Source: Dehalococcoidales bacterium (GTDB lineage Bacteria; Chloroflexota; Dehalococcoidia; Dehalococcoidales; RBG-16-60-22). From it: a DNA stretch of 15,280 nt. A program made the translations under genes and the position numbers. The stretch is taken from the NCBI GenBank assembly GCA_030615475.1, contig JAUWZF010000005.1, positions 1-15,280 on the forward strand. Direction: 5' to 3'. Below, one piece after another: positions 1-7,292 of this stretch; position 1 is the stretch's first letter; every line of letters starts with the position of its first letter. Below the pieces are notes generated by a model, which saw nothing but the letters and a program-made list of their open reading frames with translations, had not been told where the DNA came from and ran no database searches.

Positions 1-883
1 CTTCGAGTCCGTGTACCATCTCCTCGAGATAGCCGAGCTGCGTTTGCATCGAGGGGTCGGTCTCGACGACATGCTTCAGCACAGGGAGGGCCTCATTGAC
101 TTTATCCACCGCCGAGGACGATGCGGAGACACTGTCGTCGCCGTAGATTATCCGGTAGATTTCATAAGAAGCCGTTTTCAGCTTTTCCGCGGAGGTCAGG
201 AGGGTCAGCTCCTTTTCCAGTTCTTCATCTTCCCCCTCCCACAGTTCCGCCTTCCCGATTTCGTCAATCTGAAAATCGAGCAATTCCTTCTGCCGGGCCA
301 ACTCCTGCTCGTTACGGGATAACGCCTTAATGTCACGTTCTATTTGATGAAGCTCCGCAGCCATGGCGCTGAAATTGTGTCTCAGTTCCCAGGCATGTGC
401 GTAGGCGTCCAGAAAATCCAGGTGCCGGTCTTTGTTCAATAGCGAAAGGTGCTCGCCCTGACCGTGGATATCAACCAGAGTCGTGCCGATATCCCGCAGC
501 AGAGACCGCGATACCGCCTGCCGGTTCACCCGCGGCGTGGTACGTCCCTGCCGGCGAAAATCGCAGGTGAGGAGGAGGGTATCATCATCTTCTTCAAGGC
601 CCTTTTCCGAGAGCAACTCGTGGAGTGGCACTCCTCTATCTTTCCGAGCTAAACGGAAAATGCCTTCAACCTGAGCTTCATCCGAGCCGTGACGGATATC
701 TTCTTCCTGCACCTGGCCGGACAGGAGGGCTTCAACGGCATCCACCACCAGCGATTTACCGGCGCCGGTCTCCCCGGTAATCACGTTCAGTCCTGCGGCG
801 GGCTTCCAGGTTATCGCCTCGATGATGCCGAACCCCTTTACGGTCAGTTCATCCAGCACTTTTCGCCGCACTCCCTTTTTCAT
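1..883 (-). CDS. recN: DNA repair protein RecN, N-terminal half (runs off window)
   Basis: RecN is an SMC-like ATPase that acts at DNA double-strand breaks. About 294 residues are visible; the C-terminal half lies beyond base 1. The reading frame shows the Walker A motif GETGAGKS at residues 37-44, in the usual place close to the N-terminus, and the RecN-typical stretch DIHGQGEH at 138-145 followed by SLLNKDRHLDFLD. A Glu/Lys/Leu-rich coiled-coil arm begins after about residue 160. The ATG at 883 has only a distant GGAAG upstream. The GTG at 859 (giving VLDELTVKGFGIIE, read as Met) fits the usual RecN start better and has GGGAG 11 bases before it, so the first eight residues may not be translated. 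Either start overlaps the 3' end of the DUF72 gene, by 35 or 11 bases, so the two genes are probably cotranscribed. The family call is firm; the start is not. Confidence 0.92.
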   Translation of the reverse strand, partial: MKKGVRRKVLDELTVKGFGIIEAITWKPAAGLNVITGETGAGKSLVVDAVEALLSGQVQEEDIRHGSDEAQVEGIFRLARKDRGVPLHELLSEKGLEEDDDTLLLTCDFRRQGRTTPRVNRQAVSRSLLRDIGTTLVDIHGQGEHLSLLNKDRHLDFLDAYAHAWELRHNFSAMAAELHQIERDIKALSRNEQELARQKELLDFQIDEIGKAELWEGEDEELEKELTLLTSAEKLKTASYEIYRIIYGDDSVSASSSAVDKVNEALPVLKHVVETDPSMQTQLGYLEEMVHGLE

Positions 884-1757
884 CGACTTTACGTTTATCT
901 TCCGATAATTCTAAATTCATCGATATCTCCTGAAACGGCAGTTGCAGGGCCTTCTTCAGGTCAACGACGTTGCGGGGCGCGTAGGCCTGCCAGTGGTTAT
1001 TGAAGAAGGCGAAGAGCATCTTTACTTTTTCCCCGGCGGCTTTCACCCTTTCGGCCAGTCCGGCGATTTCCTCGAGAGAATAGAGATACCGGTAACGCGT
1101 TTCACTGTTGCCGGTCCACCAGTCTTTAGCATTCCGGCCGTGAAAGCGGAAATAGGCGGTATCCGCCGTAAGTGGTATATCCGCCGCCACCGAGGATTGG
1201 AATTTCGGCTCGTCAATCTGTACCCAGGCCACGTTATTTTCCCGGAGCAAACGGGCGGTGCCGGCATCGTCGCTCCAGCTGCGGTGCCGCAGCTCCACGG
1301 CGAGCGGGTACTGCCCGAAGGTCTTCGCCACCGCGCCGAGTACCTGTCGGGCGTAGTCGTCGTTCTTAAAGCTGGGCGGGAACTGCGCCAGCAGAGCCCC
1401 GAGTTTTTCGTACTTTACCAACGGCTCAAGGCTGCGGTCAAAAAGGTCAACATCACGCTGTGAAATAACCGCGTCTTCTCCGTAAGCCTCTTTATACATT
1501 TTAGGATGGGTAAACTTCTGCCAGAGCTTGACCGCGAACAGAAATCCTTTGGGAGTATGCCGCGCCCAGTTATCCACATAGGCGGGATTGGGCGGGCGAT
1601 AGAATGAGCTGTTAATCTCCACGGTATTGAAGAACTGGCTGTAATATTCCAGCTCGTTTATCTTACCGGCGGGGTAGAAATAGCCTTTCCAGGTGCCCTC
1701 ACCTTTAGGGTAAGACCAGCCCGATGTGCCGATGTAGATACTAGCCTCAGAGGGCAT
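849..1757 (-). CDS. DUF72 (YecE-like) family protein
   Basis: This 302-residue protein belongs to the DUF72/YecE family, TIM-barrel-like proteins whose biochemical role is not established. The family opening YIGTSGWSY is at residues 8-16, followed by YFYP, the VEINSSFYRPP segment, AVELRHRSW in the middle and YFRFHGRN near residue 200, ending with the AFFNNHWQAYAP segment. Length is normal or slightly long. I chose the ATG at 1757 although the frame is open to 1820: 1757 has a GGAGG core six bases upstream, a perfect TATAAT lies 27 bases upstream, and family members begin just before the YIGTSGW motif. The extra 21 residues of the longer form would lie upstream of that promoter and look non-conserved. 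The 3' end overlaps recN. Confidence 0.9.
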   Translation of the reverse strand: MPSEASIYIGTSGWSYPKGEGTWKGYFYPAGKINELEYYSQFFNTVEINSSFYRPPNPAYVDNWARHTPKGFLFAVKLWQKFTHPKMYKEAYGEDAVISQRDVDLFDRSLEPLVKYEKLGALLAQFPPSFKNDDYARQVLGAVAKTFGQYPLAVELRHRSWSDDAGTARLLRENNVAWVQIDEPKFQSSVAADIPLTADTAYFRFHGRNAKDWWTGNSETRYRYLYSLEEIAGLAERVKAAGEKVKMLFAFFNNHWQAYAPRNVVDLKKALQLPFQEISMNLELSEDKRKVDEKGSAAKSAG

Positions 1758-1760
1758 GAC

Positions 1761-1770
1761 TCCCCTCCCC
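1761..1770 (-). promoter_or_regulatory. Ribosome binding site that fixes the DUF72 start
   Basis: On the minus strand this reads as a purine run with a GGAGG core six bases before the ATG at 1757. It favours that start over the upstream ATG at 1820. Confidence 0.65.
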
Positions 1771-1784
1771 CAGACTTTGAAATT

Positions 1785-1815
1785 ATTATACTCCAACAGG
1801 CTAAGTGAATGCCAA
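1785..1815 (-). promoter_or_regulatory. Predicted sigma70-type promoter for DUF72-recN
   Basis: Minus strand: a perfect TATAAT (1785-1790) with TTGGCA (1810-1815) upstream. The 19-base spacer is longer than ideal. Predicted transcription would begin about 20 bases before the DUF72 ATG. The -35 box sits in the T-rich tail of the terminator that ends the preceding operon. Confidence 0.5.
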
Positions 1816-1861
1816 AACAAAGGGAACCACCGGGCGGTAGTACTCCGCCATGATGGTCCCC
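1808..1861 (-). terminator. Rho-independent terminator closing the pad-like operon
   Basis: Bases 1822-1861 form an imperfect hairpin. The inner stem GGCGG/CCGCC (1833-1837 with 1845-1849) has a 7-base loop. The outer stem pairs 1822-1824 and 1826-1829 with 1859-1861 and 1854-1857, with one mismatch and a small internal loop. On the minus strand the stem ends in CCC and is followed by TTTGTTTT, as expected for intrinsic termination 27 bases after the stop of the membrane subunit gene. Confidence 0.65.
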
Positions 1862-1887
1862 AGATATTCCTGGTTTCCTTTTAGCTA

Positions 1888-2769
1888 CTATTCGGCTGGT
1901 AGGAGCGGCGTGTACACGCCCGCTTTCAGTATGGCGAACCTTAACGCCAGGCCGCCGATTATCTCGCTTACTATGGCAGTAGTCAACAGTCCGGACGAAA
2001 CCTCCCCGACAAAATAGGTGGTAATAGAGATGACAATCGGTATGACTATACCGAACAGGAAAACGCCGATCCAGAAGAGCGGGGCAAGACTGCCCCCGAT
2101 AAGCCTCTTGACAGCATCCTTCGCCGCCGTGCTGCTGTAGGTGGTGTTCCAGAGGTAAACGCCGATGATAATGGCCAGAGCTATCAGCACGACACGGATA
2201 ATGTTCTCAAGCGCGATAAGCTGGGCATGGTCGCCGGCCATCATTATAGCCAGGAGTATGGCGAGTCCGCCGGTCAGACCGCAGGTAACGAAGAGGACCG
2301 GTACAATCGCCGAATTCCATATTTTAATGGCACTGACATAGCTCACGGCAAAGCCGGTATAGATTGACTGGGCAAAGGCGAATATCCCGGCTAATACCAT
2401 GAACACGGTTATGGCGGTGGTTGCCCCCGGGACCCACTGGGAGAGGATAAGCTGTATCGTAGTCAAACCGATAAACAGCATTATGAATATAAAGCCGCGA
2501 GCTATCCAGGAAGTGCCCGGCTTCATAAACATCCGCCAGAACCTGAGTGGTTTGCTCAGGTGTATCATATAGGATAGACCCATAGCCAGGGCGAGCAGCC
2601 AGGCTACAAACATGCCCAAGAGGTTATCAAAGTAGGCAGCCGCCATATACAGGCCACCACTGATGCCCCCCAGGAAAAAGGCAAAGGCAATAAAGTTCCC
2701 CCGGCCATCTATCCAGTCTTTCTGCTGCGTGTACTTCACCATAAATTCATATGGTTTCATCTGAATCAT
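1888..2769 (-). CDS. padD: NrfD/PsrC-type membrane subunit, PadD-like
   Basis: This 293-residue integral membrane protein has about eight hydrophobic helices, roughly at residues 26-47, 50-72, 92-111, 117-146, 154-178, 188-207, 228-253 and 257-280. Layout and length match the NrfD/PsrC family, which anchors iron-sulfur/molybdenum complexes and exchanges electrons with quinone. No cytochrome-like heme motif is apparent. It starts 29 bases after the iron-sulfur subunit gene, with GGGGAGG nine bases before the ATG, and is the last gene before a terminator. By context it should pass electrons from phenylacetyl-CoA oxidation to the quinone pool. The NrfD assignment is strong. The name padD rests on the neighbouring ligase and oxoacid oxidoreductase, not on a diagnostic residue, and other NrfD enzymes (tetrathionate, polysulfide or sulfite type) share this architecture. 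Confidence 0.85.
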   Translation of the reverse strand: MIQMKPYEFMVKYTQQKDWIDGRGNFIAFAFFLGGISGGLYMAAAYFDNLLGMFVAWLLALAMGLSYMIHLSKPLRFWRMFMKPGTSWIARGFIFIMLFIGLTTIQLILSQWVPGATTAITVFMVLAGIFAFAQSIYTGFAVSYVSAIKIWNSAIVPVLFVTCGLTGGLAILLAIMMAGDHAQLIALENIIRVVLIALAIIIGVYLWNTTYSSTAAKDAVKRLIGGSLAPLFWIGVFLFGIVIPIVISITTYFVGEVSSGLLTTAIVSEIIGGLALRFAILKAGVYTPLLPAE

Positions 2770-2798
2770 TTCCGTATGCCTCCCCTTAAATTACTCGG

Positions 2799-3446
2799 TC
2801 AGTCAACGTAGTGGATTGACGGATCCGTGTCAAACTCAGGATGGAAAGGATGACCGTGCCTTTCCTTGATTACCCGGTTAATTTCGCTGTTGGGGTCATC
2901 CAGATCACCAAAGTGTATGGCTTTCGTCGGGCAGTTGATAACACAGGCCGGGGTAGCCTCGCGGTCAACACCGGGTGTTAACCCCAGCGCCATGCCGGAA
3001 TCGATTCTCTCCTTACAGAAAACGCACTTCTGGACTACCCCCAGGGCGTGAGGATACAACTCCCGTCCCATCTTCTCATGTTCGGTCAACTCCTGACCCG
3101 GGAAATACTGCGCTTTACCGTCATCATACATTGACCGCATCTGGTACGGACAGGCAACCATGCAGTACCGACAACCAACGCACTTGTCCTCGTCAACCCA
3201 CACGATGCCGTCTTCCCGCTGCTCTGTGGCCCCGGTGGGACAAACCTTGACACAGGCCGGGTCGGCACAATGATTGCAGCGTACCGTGTAGATGAGCTTG
3301 GTTACCGCCGGATACTTGCCGCTCTCTCCTATCAAAACCCTGTTCCAGAAAATATCGGGTGGCAGGAAGTGCTCCGCCTTGCAGGCCAAGACGCACTCAT
3401 AGCAGCCGACGCATCTTTTCAGCTCTATCGCCATTCCCCATCTCAT
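2799..3446 (-). CDS. padC: Four-cluster [4Fe-4S] electron-transfer subunit, PadC-like
   Basis: This 215-residue protein belongs to the DmsB/NrfC/PsrB family. It has sixteen cysteines in four ferredoxin-type groups: C12/15/18/22, C57/60/65/69, C89/92/95/99 and C141/144/168/172. That is the full complement for four [4Fe-4S] clusters wiring a molybdopterin subunit to an NrfD anchor. No Tat or Sec signal precedes the first cluster, as usual for this subunit. The ATG overlaps the stop of the catalytic subunit gene by four bases, with GGAGG nine bases upstream, so translation is probably coupled; Met5 (3434) is a possible alternative start. It should relay electrons from the Mo site to the membrane subunit downstream. 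The padC name is by context. Confidence 0.88.
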   Translation of the reverse strand: MRWGMAIELKRCVGCYECVLACKAEHFLPPDIFWNRVLIGESGKYPAVTKLIYTVRCNHCADPACVKVCPTGATEQREDGIVWVDEDKCVGCRYCMVACPYQMRSMYDDGKAQYFPGQELTEHEKMGRELYPHALGVVQKCVFCKERIDSGMALGLTPGVDREATPACVINCPTKAIHFGDLDDPNSEINRVIKERHGHPFHPEFDTDPSIHYVD

Positions 3447-6181
3447 AGCTTGTCACCTCCTGCTCCATCAAATTCTATTCTGTGGTCAATCTTATACACC
3501 TTGACCATCATTGCCGTCTCCTGGCTCCAGCATACCGGGCAGGCATGCTTGAAGTCTGATTCCAGCAGAATATTGAAGTTGGTACCCTTGCCATAGGCAA
3601 TGGGAGCACCCTTTGCCCAGGCGCCGGAGCAGGCGGATATGGCTATCGTCTTGGGGTGCTGACCCTGCATCGTCTTGAGGGTGCCGGTAGTCTTCCGCCC
3701 GTATGGCGACTCAAGGCAGATAAGGTCTCCGTCTTTAAGTCCCTTCTCCTCGGCGGTAGCCGCGTTCATGGTGATATTGTAGGTGTACGGATTAAGTCTG
3801 CTTACCTCGTCGAGCCAGGGCATTTCCATAGTGTAGGTGCCGTTGTGGACTATATCCCGATAGGAGAAGCTGTACAGGTCATACTCATCAGTAACCTCTT
3901 TGCCTACCTGCGGAGTGAAGTAACTGATGAGAGGCGTAAATTGCTCCCATTCGAGCTCTATACCCGCCTTCTCGGCGTTCTCCATGATTCCTTCCTTCAG
4001 CTCGGCGATGTGCTCCATGTAGATGGGTATCCTGACATCCACGTACCATCGCCAGTAAGCCTCCTTGACCTGCTTAGGCCAGCTAACACCACCGTGTTTC
4101 GAGATGTACTTCAGGTCATGCTTATCGCCGAAGTAGAACTTGAAGGCGCGGTCCATCATCTCGGGATAGGTAATCTTCTCATCAGGTTTTATCAGCTGGG
4201 TTACCTTCTTCGGGTCTATCTGCTTGACATCCCTGACACTGGCGATGTCGCCGCTTATCAGCGCCTCGCCGCCAAAGCTGGAGAAATAGACATTGTAGTA
4301 TTGATTCATCTCTCCTCTCATGTCTATTCTATCCGCCAGGTCCCAGAGGGCCTCAACCTTATTCCTCCGCTCATACTGGGGCTGAACCACAGGCTGCCTT
4401 ATCGGGAAAGTCCAGCCTTCCATGCCTATCGGGTGGTTAAAGAAGGGACCATGCGTTCCAAAGAGACAGTAAGCTTCCAGGGGGTGGCAATCGGGGAGGA
4501 CAATATCGGCAAAGCCCTCCATGAACTCGTTGGGTAGAATATTAAAGGATACCGTGAAGGGTATTTTCTTAAAGAATTTCTCGGCTATCTCGCGATTCTG
4601 GGTGCTGCGGATCATGTTGGCGCCGAAAATCATGGCTATTTCTATCTCGTATGGGCGACCCAGCTTATCCCAGTATTTATCAAAATCAGAGGTTACCGGC
4701 TGGGGAGAAAATGAGGCCGTGGGCACCATCTCCTTCATGAGAAAAGTATCGGGCACCTTGGACTCTTCCACCGGCCAAGGCTTATGCTCCATGAAGGTCC
4801 CGGCCGTCAGCATGCCGTCTTTGCAGGCGTACGGTATAACCTTGAACCTGCCTGTTTCCGGATGCCCTGCAACGTATGCCGGCCAGCCCAGCGTCCCACC
4901 GGGGACATCCATGGCGCCGACGATGGCGTTGAGCAGGCACATCGCACAGTAGCTCTGTGCCGAATTGGTGTGCCCCTGCCCACCACGGAACATGACGGCG
5001 GCTACCGGCCGGAGGGGAAGCTTTTCTCCCTCGATTTCAATGGTAGCTCCCACCATGGCTGCCTCAGCCCACTCGCTGGCGATGCGGCGGATGGTTGCCG
5101 CCGGCACGGTGCTCTCTTTTTCAGCCGCTTCTGGCGTGTACTGCTTCATATGGTCTTTGACCAGCTGGAATGACGGGTGGCATTTGACACCGTTAACCTC
5201 GTATTCACCGAGGATGGCGAAATCGCCGATGGTGGGGTCATCAAATGTCTTGGCTTTCCCGTCGCCTGCATCCCAGACCATGGGCTTATTGGTCTCTTTA
5301 TCCCTGATATAGAGCTCGTCCGGCCCGATGAGGTACGGCCCGTTTGTCTTCTTTTTAATGAACTCGGCATCATATATATTCAGCTCATTAAGGATGATAT
5401 TAACCATCGTCAGGGCGACAATCCCATCCGTGCCCGGCAAAATGGGTATCCACTCGGTGGCCTTGCCTCCGCCGAAGTTACAGATGGGGTCGAAGACGAT
5501 GTTCTTCATGCCCCTGGCCCTGGCATCAGCCGACAGCCTCATGTTAAAGCCCATGGAATGTCCCGAGCCGGTCCCTTTGTTGGAGCCCATCTGAATAACG
5601 TAGTTGCAGTACTTATAGTCGGGAACGATTGACCATGAGGCATGATAGAGGCCAGCACCCATGTGCGAGCCGCTGCCGCAGTGAAGCCCGGCGCCGCCGA
5701 CGTACCAGTTCTTGGTGCCGAAGACCGCCCCGAAAACGCCGAAGCCCAGGGGCAGGTCCGGTCCGCTGCCCGGCCCGGGCGTGCCGCCGTGAAAGAGCTT
5801 ATTGGGGTTCTCGGCGCGTATTTTCTTGAGGCGCTCGGCTATCTCGTCGAGGGCTTCGTCCCAAGAAATACGCTCCCACTTGGGGTCTTCGAAAAGTCCC
5901 TTTTTCGGGTTGGTCCTTTTCATCGGGTAGTTGATACGGTTGGGGTCATAGAGGGCCTGTATCATGGCTTCGCTCTTGGCGCATATCCCTCCCCGGGGAC
6001 CAAAGTCGTTGTCAGGCTCACCATTAATTTTCACGATGACACCGTTAACCCGGTGGGCGCGTATAGTGCACTGGCCATAGCAGCCGCCGCAGGTCGTCTT
6101 CACCCAGGTATCGTCCCAGATTTCCGGGTTACCCTTTACCGACATACCTCTTACCGGCTTACTTTGAGTTGGTGTAACCAT
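3443..6181 (-). CDS. padB: Molybdopterin oxidoreductase catalytic subunit, likely phenylacetyl-CoA:acceptor oxidoreductase (PadB-like)
   Basis: This 912-residue protein belongs to the DMSO reductase family. The N-terminal [4Fe-4S] motif is C31-x2-C34-x3-C38 with C67 in GGICAKSEA. The typical family segment ISWDEALDEIAERLKKI follows at about 105-121. A GTKNWYVGGAGLHCGSG segment puts C168 where the protein ligand to Mo or W usually lies. A dinucleotide-binding domain fills about 750-890 (NPYTYNITMNAATAEEKGLKDGD). There is no twin-arginine signal, so the enzyme should stay in the cytoplasm, where a CoA ester would be available. In the known pad pathway the Mo enzyme oxidises phenylacetyl-CoA to phenylglyoxylate with water and quinone, and the flanking genes here match that. 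A strong AAGGAGGTG lies about ten bases upstream of the ATG. Family certain; substrate inferred. Related tungsten or molybdenum enzymes (acetylene hydratase, transhydroxylase, thiosulfate reductase types) are alternatives. Confidence 0.8.
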   Translation of the reverse strand: MVTPTQSKPVRGMSVKGNPEIWDDTWVKTTCGGCYGQCTIRAHRVNGVIVKINGEPDNDFGPRGGICAKSEAMIQALYDPNRINYPMKRTNPKKGLFEDPKWERISWDEALDEIAERLKKIRAENPNKLFHGGTPGPGSGPDLPLGFGVFGAVFGTKNWYVGGAGLHCGSGSHMGAGLYHASWSIVPDYKYCNYVIQMGSNKGTGSGHSMGFNMRLSADARARGMKNIVFDPICNFGGGKATEWIPILPGTDGIVALTMVNIILNELNIYDAEFIKKKTNGPYLIGPDELYIRDKETNKPMVWDAGDGKAKTFDDPTIGDFAILGEYEVNGVKCHPSFQLVKDHMKQYTPEAAEKESTVPAATIRRIASEWAEAAMVGATIEIEGEKLPLRPVAAVMFRGGQGHTNSAQSYCAMCLLNAIVGAMDVPGGTLGWPAYVAGHPETGRFKVIPYACKDGMLTAGTFMEHKPWPVEESKVPDTFLMKEMVPTASFSPQPVTSDFDKYWDKLGRPYEIEIAMIFGANMIRSTQNREIAEKFFKKIPFTVSFNILPNEFMEGFADIVLPDCHPLEAYCLFGTHGPFFNHPIGMEGWTFPIRQPVVQPQYERRNKVEALWDLADRIDMRGEMNQYYNVYFSSFGGEALISGDIASVRDVKQIDPKKVTQLIKPDEKITYPEMMDRAFKFYFGDKHDLKYISKHGGVSWPKQVKEAYWRWYVDVRIPIYMEHIAELKEGIMENAEKAGIELEWEQFTPLISYFTPQVGKEVTDEYDLYSFSYRDIVHNGTYTMEMPWLDEVSRLNPYTYNITMNAATAEEKGLKDGDLICLESPYGRKTTGTLKTMQGQHPKTIAISACSGAWAKGAPIAYGKGTNFNILLESDFKHACPVCWSQETAMMVKVYKIDHRIEFDGAGGDKL

Positions 6182-6232
6182 CTGTATAATCCACCTCCTT
6201 AGTTATACGGCTTTCTCGCCGCTATTTTCTAA

Positions 6233-6260
6233 TTTATACGATATTGAAAAATTAGTGTAA
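6233..6260 (-). promoter_or_regulatory. Candidate internal promoter for padBCD-like genes
   Basis: Minus strand: TTACAC (6255-6260) and TATAAA (6233-6238) with a 16-base spacer. This would give a leader of about 45 bases before padB that contains its Shine-Dalgarno site. It lies in the only large gap (177 bases) inside the operon, so padBCD may also be expressed separately from the oxidoreductase genes. Confidence 0.4.
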
Positions 6261-6287
6261 CTCATAAAGAGAATTTTTTACACCAAT
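6251..6287. repeat. Inverted repeat upstream of padB-like gene, possible operator
   Basis: The arms ATTAGTGTAA (6251-6260) and TTACACCAAT (6278-6287) pair at nine of ten positions with 17 bases between them. The left arm contains the predicted -35 box. The spacing suits a dimeric regulator contacting separate turns of the helix. The loop is AT-rich and no T-run follows, so it does not look like a terminator. Confidence 0.4.
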
Positions 6288-6358
6288 CCGGGATATTTTT
6301 AAGGCTTATTGCTTCCAGACAACCCTCCTTTACTATAAATCACCATGAATAACCGGGA

Positions 6359-7288
6359 TTACTTACTGGCATCGCAAAGGCTCTTGATAAGGGCATACCG
6401 CTCATCGGCCACCTTTTGCAGTTCTGCCAGGCCATCTTCTTTCAGGTGGGAGAATTTCCGCATTAACTTCGTTAATTCAGTGACCGGCTTGGGGCTGGCG
6501 ACCTCATGGGTGAGGCGGAACTTACCATTTTCTGCTTCCCACAGCGGGAAATAATTGGTTCTCACCGCCGCGCGGCACACCTCAATGGACGAGTCAGGTT
6601 CTATGCGCCAGCCCATAAGGCAGGGGGCGAAAACATGAATATAAGCAAACCCTTCGTCTTTCTTCTCCTTTGCCTTGAGCAGTTTTTTGGCGAAGTCCTC
6701 CAGGTGACTCAGGGTGGCGGTAGCCACATAGACGGCTCCATGCATGGCCATAATGAGGGGCATGTTCTTAGATGGTGTTGGCTTGCCCTTGCCGGCGATA
6801 CCAACGGGGGTGGTGCTAGTCCAGGCACCCAGAGGGGTAGTGCTGCTTCTTTGATAACCGGTGTTCATGTAGCCTTCATTGTCGTAGCAGATGTAAATAA
6901 TATTCTCGTTTCTCTCGGCGGCACCGCTGAGGGGCTGGAAGCCGATATCAGCCGCGCAACCGTCGCCGGTGAAGCAGACTATGGTGGCGTCTTTGCCTAT
7001 CTTCTTATAGTACCTGGCAAGGCCGGTGGCGCTGGAGGGGACTCCGGTCATCAAACAGCTATAATAAGTCATACGATGCCATGTCCCTACGTTCTGTCCG
7101 TAAAAAACCGGGGCAGAGCAACCGGGGCAACCGACAAGCACCATATCCTTTCCCAGAACTTTCGGCACAAATCTGGCGGTGAGTTCCAGAGTACAGCCGG
7201 GACACCAGGCAACGCCTCCTGCATACAGCTCCTCTTTTTCGCGGAAATAGTCAAAAATCTTGTTTCTTTTCTTCGTTCCTTCTACCAT
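6359..7288 (-). CDS. padI: 2-oxoacid:acceptor oxidoreductase beta subunit (TPP-binding), PadI-like
   Basis: This 309-residue protein is the thiamine-diphosphate subunit of a pyruvate:ferredoxin oxidoreductase-type enzyme. N-terminal cysteines C29-x2-C32, plus C54-x2-C57, fit the cluster and active-site region of PorB proteins. The TPP/Mg signature runs from GDGCAADIG (108-116) to YDNEGYMNTG (135-144). The conserved APCLMGW segment is near residue 220. It follows the alpha gene after only four bases, with GGAGG nine bases before the ATG. In the pad pathway this subunit decarboxylates phenylglyoxylate and helps form benzoyl-CoA. The PorB family is certain, while pyruvate, 2-oxoisovalerate or indolepyruvate as substrate cannot be excluded from sequence alone. 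Confidence 0.85.
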   Translation of the reverse strand: MVEGTKKRNKIFDYFREKEELYAGGVAWCPGCTLELTARFVPKVLGKDMVLVGCPGCSAPVFYGQNVGTWHRMTYYSCLMTGVPSSATGLARYYKKIGKDATIVCFTGDGCAADIGFQPLSGAAERNENIIYICYDNEGYMNTGYQRSSTTPLGAWTSTTPVGIAGKGKPTPSKNMPLIMAMHGAVYVATATLSHLEDFAKKLLKAKEKKDEGFAYIHVFAPCLMGWRIEPDSSIEVCRAAVRTNYFPLWEAENGKFRLTHEVASPKPVTELTKLMRKFSHLKEDGLAELQKVADERYALIKSLCDASK

Positions 7289-7292
7289 TTTC

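Noticed and set aside
942..1463. Open frame of 173 codons on the plus strand
   Set aside because: It lies opposite the DUF72 gene and has no family features.
3656..4537. Open frame of 293 codons on the plus strand
   Set aside because: It is antisense to the molybdopterin subunit, which has clear family motifs across the same bases; the plus-strand frame shows no recognisable domain.
6288..6359. CCGGGAT repeated in direct orientation at both ends of the beta-padB gap
   Set aside because: Seven bases only, one copy overlaps the beta stop region; no sign of an insertion boundary or further copies.
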